The position numbers were made by a program, and so were the translations under genes. Below the pieces are notes generated by a model. The model saw only the letters and a program-made list of their open reading frames with translations, had not been told where the DNA came from and searched no databases. A stretch of 7,529 nt of DNA, from positions 1 through 7,529 of the forward strand of contig CAIUGQ010000459.1 in assembly GCA_903898725.1 (NCBI GenBank), read 5' to 3'. Below, one piece after another: positions 6,216-7,529 of this stretch (position 1 is its first letter; every line of letters begins with the position of its first letter). This stretch comes from an uncultured Burkholderiales bacterium (GTDB taxonomy: Bacteria > Pseudomonadota > Gammaproteobacteria > Burkholderiales > Burkholderiaceae_E).

Positions 6216-6931
6216 GCGGCGATCCGACCCCGGCGGACGCCTCCCGTCCGGTACCCGCCTCGATCGACGCGAGACGGGCGCCGGTGCTCACGCTCGACGG
6301 CCCGACCGCGTCGGGCAAGGGCACGATCGCCCAGCGCGTCGCCCGCTCGCTCGGCTGGCACTACCTCGACAGCGGCGCCCTCTACCGCCTGACCGCGCTC
6401 GCGGCGCTGCGTGCCGGCGTGTCGCTGGACGACCCCGAGCGGCTCGCGCAGGTCGCGGCCACCCTGCCGGTGGGCTTCGAGGCCGACGGCCGGATCCGGC
6501 TCGGCGGCGAGGATGTCACCGACGCGATCCGCGACGAAGCGGTCGGGAACGGCGCCTCGCGGCTCGCGGTCCACGCCGGCGTCCGGGCCGCGCTGCTCGG
6601 CCTGCAGCGCGGTTTCCGGCGTCCGCCGGGGCTGGTCGCCGACGGCCGCGACATGGGCACCGTTGTGTTCCCGGACGCCTCGCTGAAGGTGTTCCTGACG
6701 GCCAGCGCGGCGTCCCGCGCGGACCGTCGCCATAAGCAGTTGATCGAAAAGGGGATTTCTGCTAAACTCCCGGGCCTTTTGCAGGATCTTCGGGAACGGG
6801 ACGCGCGCGACGCATCGCGCTCGGTCGCCCCGCTGGCTCCGGCAGAAGGTGCGTACGTCCTGGATTCGACCTCGCTCACCGTCGACGAGACGGTGGCGAA
6901 GGTGCTGGATCGCTGGTCGGCGCAAGGGTAG
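6212..6931 (+). CDS. cmk: Cytidylate kinase
   Basis: The enzyme phosphorylates CMP and dCMP with ATP, supplying CDP/dCDP. The protein has 239 residues, against about 227 in E. coli; the difference is an N-terminal tail of about 23 residues before VLTLDG. The P-loop is GPTASGKGT (30-38), followed by YLDSGALYR (51-59), the CMP-binding NMP-domain region, VADGRDMGTVVFP (142-154), and the ATP-lid Arg-rich segment RADRRHKQL and RERDARD (194-200). The last helix, VDETVAKVLDRW, is normal for the family. ATG 6212 overlaps the aroA stop (ATGA), with no strong Shine-Dalgarno, so coupling to aroA translation is likely. Codons 174-193 use AT-rich choices such as ttg, att, tct, gct, aaa and ctt that are scarce elsewhere in the gene; this coincides with a promoter-like element for rpsA. 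In several Burkholderiales AroA and Cmk are fused; here they are separate. Confidence 0.97.
   Translation: MSGDPTPADASRPVPASIDARRAPVLTLDGPTASGKGTIAQRVARSLGWHYLDSGALYRLTALAALRAGVSLDDPERLAQVAATLPVGFEADGRIRLGGEDVTDAIRDEAVGNGASRLAVHAGVRAALLGLQRGFRRPPGLVADGRDMGTVVFPDASLKVFLTASAASRADRRHKQLIEKGISAKLPGLLQDLRERDARDASRSVAPLAPAEGAYVLDSTSLTVDETVAKVLDRWSAQG
6740..6768 (+). promoter_or_regulatory. Candidate sigma-70 promoter inside cmk, driving rpsA
   Basis: TTGATC (6740-6745) and TAAACT (6763-6768) are separated by exactly 17 nt, and TG at 6760-6761 gives an extended -10. Each hexamer matches four of six consensus bases. The bases just after the -10 are CCCGGG (6769-6774), a G+C discriminator of the kind seen at stringently controlled ribosomal promoters. 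Transcription would begin near 6775, about 300 nt before the rpsA start. E. coli rpsA is known to have promoters upstream within the cmk gene, which makes the position sensible. Confidence 0.6.
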
Positions 6932-7012
6932 CGGCCCGCTTAGTCACGCTCAGGCAGGTCGCTTTTATCGTCAACACCGCTGGATTTACGGGTCGCTTCT
7001 CGGGGCAAGCCA

Positions 7013-7030
7013 CGGTCGATGCATCGACCG
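7013..7030. repeat. 18-bp perfect palindrome in rpsA leader
   Basis: CGGTCGATGCATCGACCG equals its own reverse complement. As RNA it can form a 7-bp stem (7013-7019 with 7024-7030) closed by a UGCA loop; as DNA it could bind a symmetric dimer. It is not followed by a T-run, so it does not look like a terminator. It ends 44 nt before the rpsA start codon. Confidence 0.8.
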
Positions 7031-7064
7031 ACCGCCTCGCGTTCCCTCTCTCCGGCGCGCGCAC

Positions 7065-7068
7065 AGGA
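7065..7068 (+). promoter_or_regulatory. Weak ribosome binding site for rpsA TTG start
   Basis: AGGA lies 6 nt before TTG 7075. No ATG or GTG occurs in this frame near the conserved N-terminus, so this short site supports TTG as the start. A weak site is in keeping with E. coli rpsA, which also lacks a strong Shine-Dalgarno. Confidence 0.5.
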
Positions 7069-7074
7069 CACCAC

Positions 7075-7529
7075 TTGAACACCACTTCCATTCCAGAGAC
7101 CGAGAGTTTCGCGAAGCTCTTCGAGGAGTCGCTCTCCAAGCAGGAGATGCGGCAAGGCGAGGTGATCACCGCCGAGGTGGTCCGCATCGACCACAACTTC
7201 GTGGTCGTCAACGCCGGACTCAAATCCGAGAGCTTCATCCCGATCGAGGAGTTCCACAACGATCGCGGCGAGCTCGACGTCAAGGAAGGCGACTTCGTCT
7301 CGGTCGCCATCGATTCGCTCGAGAACGGCTACGGCGAGACGCGTCTGTCGCGCGATCGCGCCAAGCGCCTGGCGGCCTGGATCAACCTCGAGAAGGCGCT
7401 GGAGTCCGGTGACCTGGTCTCGGGCACCATCACCGGCAAGGTCAAGGGTGGCCTGACCGTCATGACCAACGGCATCCGCGCATTCCTGCCGGGTTCGCTG
7501 ATCGACACCCGTCCGGTCAAGGACACCAC
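7075..7529 (+). CDS. rpsA: 30S ribosomal protein S1, 3' end outside window
   Basis: Ribosomal protein S1 binds mRNA on the small subunit and helps start translation of structured or weakly Shine-Dalgarno-led messages. The first 151 residues of about 560 are present. The N-terminal helix that docks S1 on protein S2 is SFAKLFEESLSKQEMRQG (about 11-28). The first S1 repeat begins at GEVITAEVVRIDHNFVVVNAG (28-48) and the second at GDLVSGTITGKVKGGLTV (112-129), continuing to the window edge at FLPGSLIDTRPVKDT. The start is TTG 7075, chosen because no ATG or GTG is in frame close by, AGGA lies 6 nt upstream and homologues begin at a similar point. Expression is probably set by the promoter-like element in cmk, by read-through from aroA-cmk, and by autogenous control on the leader; all of this is inferred. 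Confidence 0.96.
   Translation, partial: MNTTSIPETESFAKLFEESLSKQEMRQGEVITAEVVRIDHNFVVVNAGLKSESFIPIEEFHNDRGELDVKEGDFVSVAIDSLENGYGETRLSRDRAKRLAAWINLEKALESGDLVSGTITGKVKGGLTVMTNGIRAFLPGSLIDTRPVKDT

Larger units (their letters stand above)
6932..7074 (+). promoter_or_regulatory. rpsA leader region
   Basis: This is 143 nt without a gene between the cmk stop and the rpsA start. It contains an AT-richer patch (6960-6990), an 18-bp palindrome (7013-7030) and a pyrimidine-rich stretch (about 7040-7052) before a weak AGGA. In E. coli the rpsA leader folds into hairpins that allow S1 to repress its own translation; a similar role here is inference. I see no T-run terminator after cmk, so read-through from aroA-cmk is also likely. 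Confidence 0.5.

Noticed and set aside
4490..6931. An 813-codon version of cmk reaching back through aroA
   Set aside because: Upstream of 6212 this frame reads through aroA in the wrong frame and gives Arg-rich noise; Cmk homology starts just after ATG 6212. It is not an AroA-Cmk fusion, because aroA uses another frame and has its own stop.
1..7529. Search for a defence system, mobile element, CRISPR array, tRNA or phage gene
   Set aside because: No spaced direct repeats, terminal inverted repeats, transposase or integrase motifs, or cloverleaf-like sequences were seen; almost all the sequence is accounted for by housekeeping genes.

Overview
The window is a dense, very GC-rich (roughly 70% by eye) stretch of bacterial chromosome. 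The protein content points to a betaproteobacterium, probably Burkholderiales. Supporting signs are a GlnRS with an extra segment before its HIGH motif, a short cytosolic FKBP, a proline/alanine-rich DUF3108 protein and a cmk-rpsA gene pair. I cannot assign a genus from sequence alone. I see no mobile element, CRISPR array, tRNA, rRNA or phage gene.

Left part (1-1983, + strand): the 3' part of a DUF3108 envelope-type protein whose start lies outside the window, then a cysteine-rich DUF2237 protein, then a YcbL/glyoxalase II-like metallo-beta-lactamase-fold hydrolase. The last two are 12 nt apart and probably co-transcribed.

Middle part (2003-4743, - strand): a leftward series of an uncharacterised 143-residue protein, an FKBP-type peptidyl-prolyl isomerase and glutaminyl-tRNA synthetase (glnS). 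glnS converges on the hydrolase gene with only 19 nt between the stop codons. Each of these three genes has a -10-like element shortly upstream, so they may be separate transcripts as well as a run.

Right part (4887-7529, + strand): aroA (EPSP synthase) and cmk (cytidylate kinase) overlap by ATGA. They are followed, after a 143-nt leader, by the first 151 codons of rpsA (ribosomal protein S1). aroA-cmk-rpsA is a familiar proteobacterial order linking aromatic amino acid synthesis, pyrimidine nucleotide supply and translation, but the tyrA gene usually found upstream of aroA is absent here.

Most notable points: (i) a promoter-like element inside cmk (17-nt spacer, extended -10, G+C discriminator) in a stretch with atypical codon choice, well placed to drive rpsA; (ii) an 18-bp perfect palindrome in the rpsA leader, next to a weak Shine-Dalgarno and a TTG start; (iii) an AroA carrying the class II EPSPS motifs, with an unusual proline in its DHRxAM motif. 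I found no convincing undescribed multi-gene system; most of the window is housekeeping.
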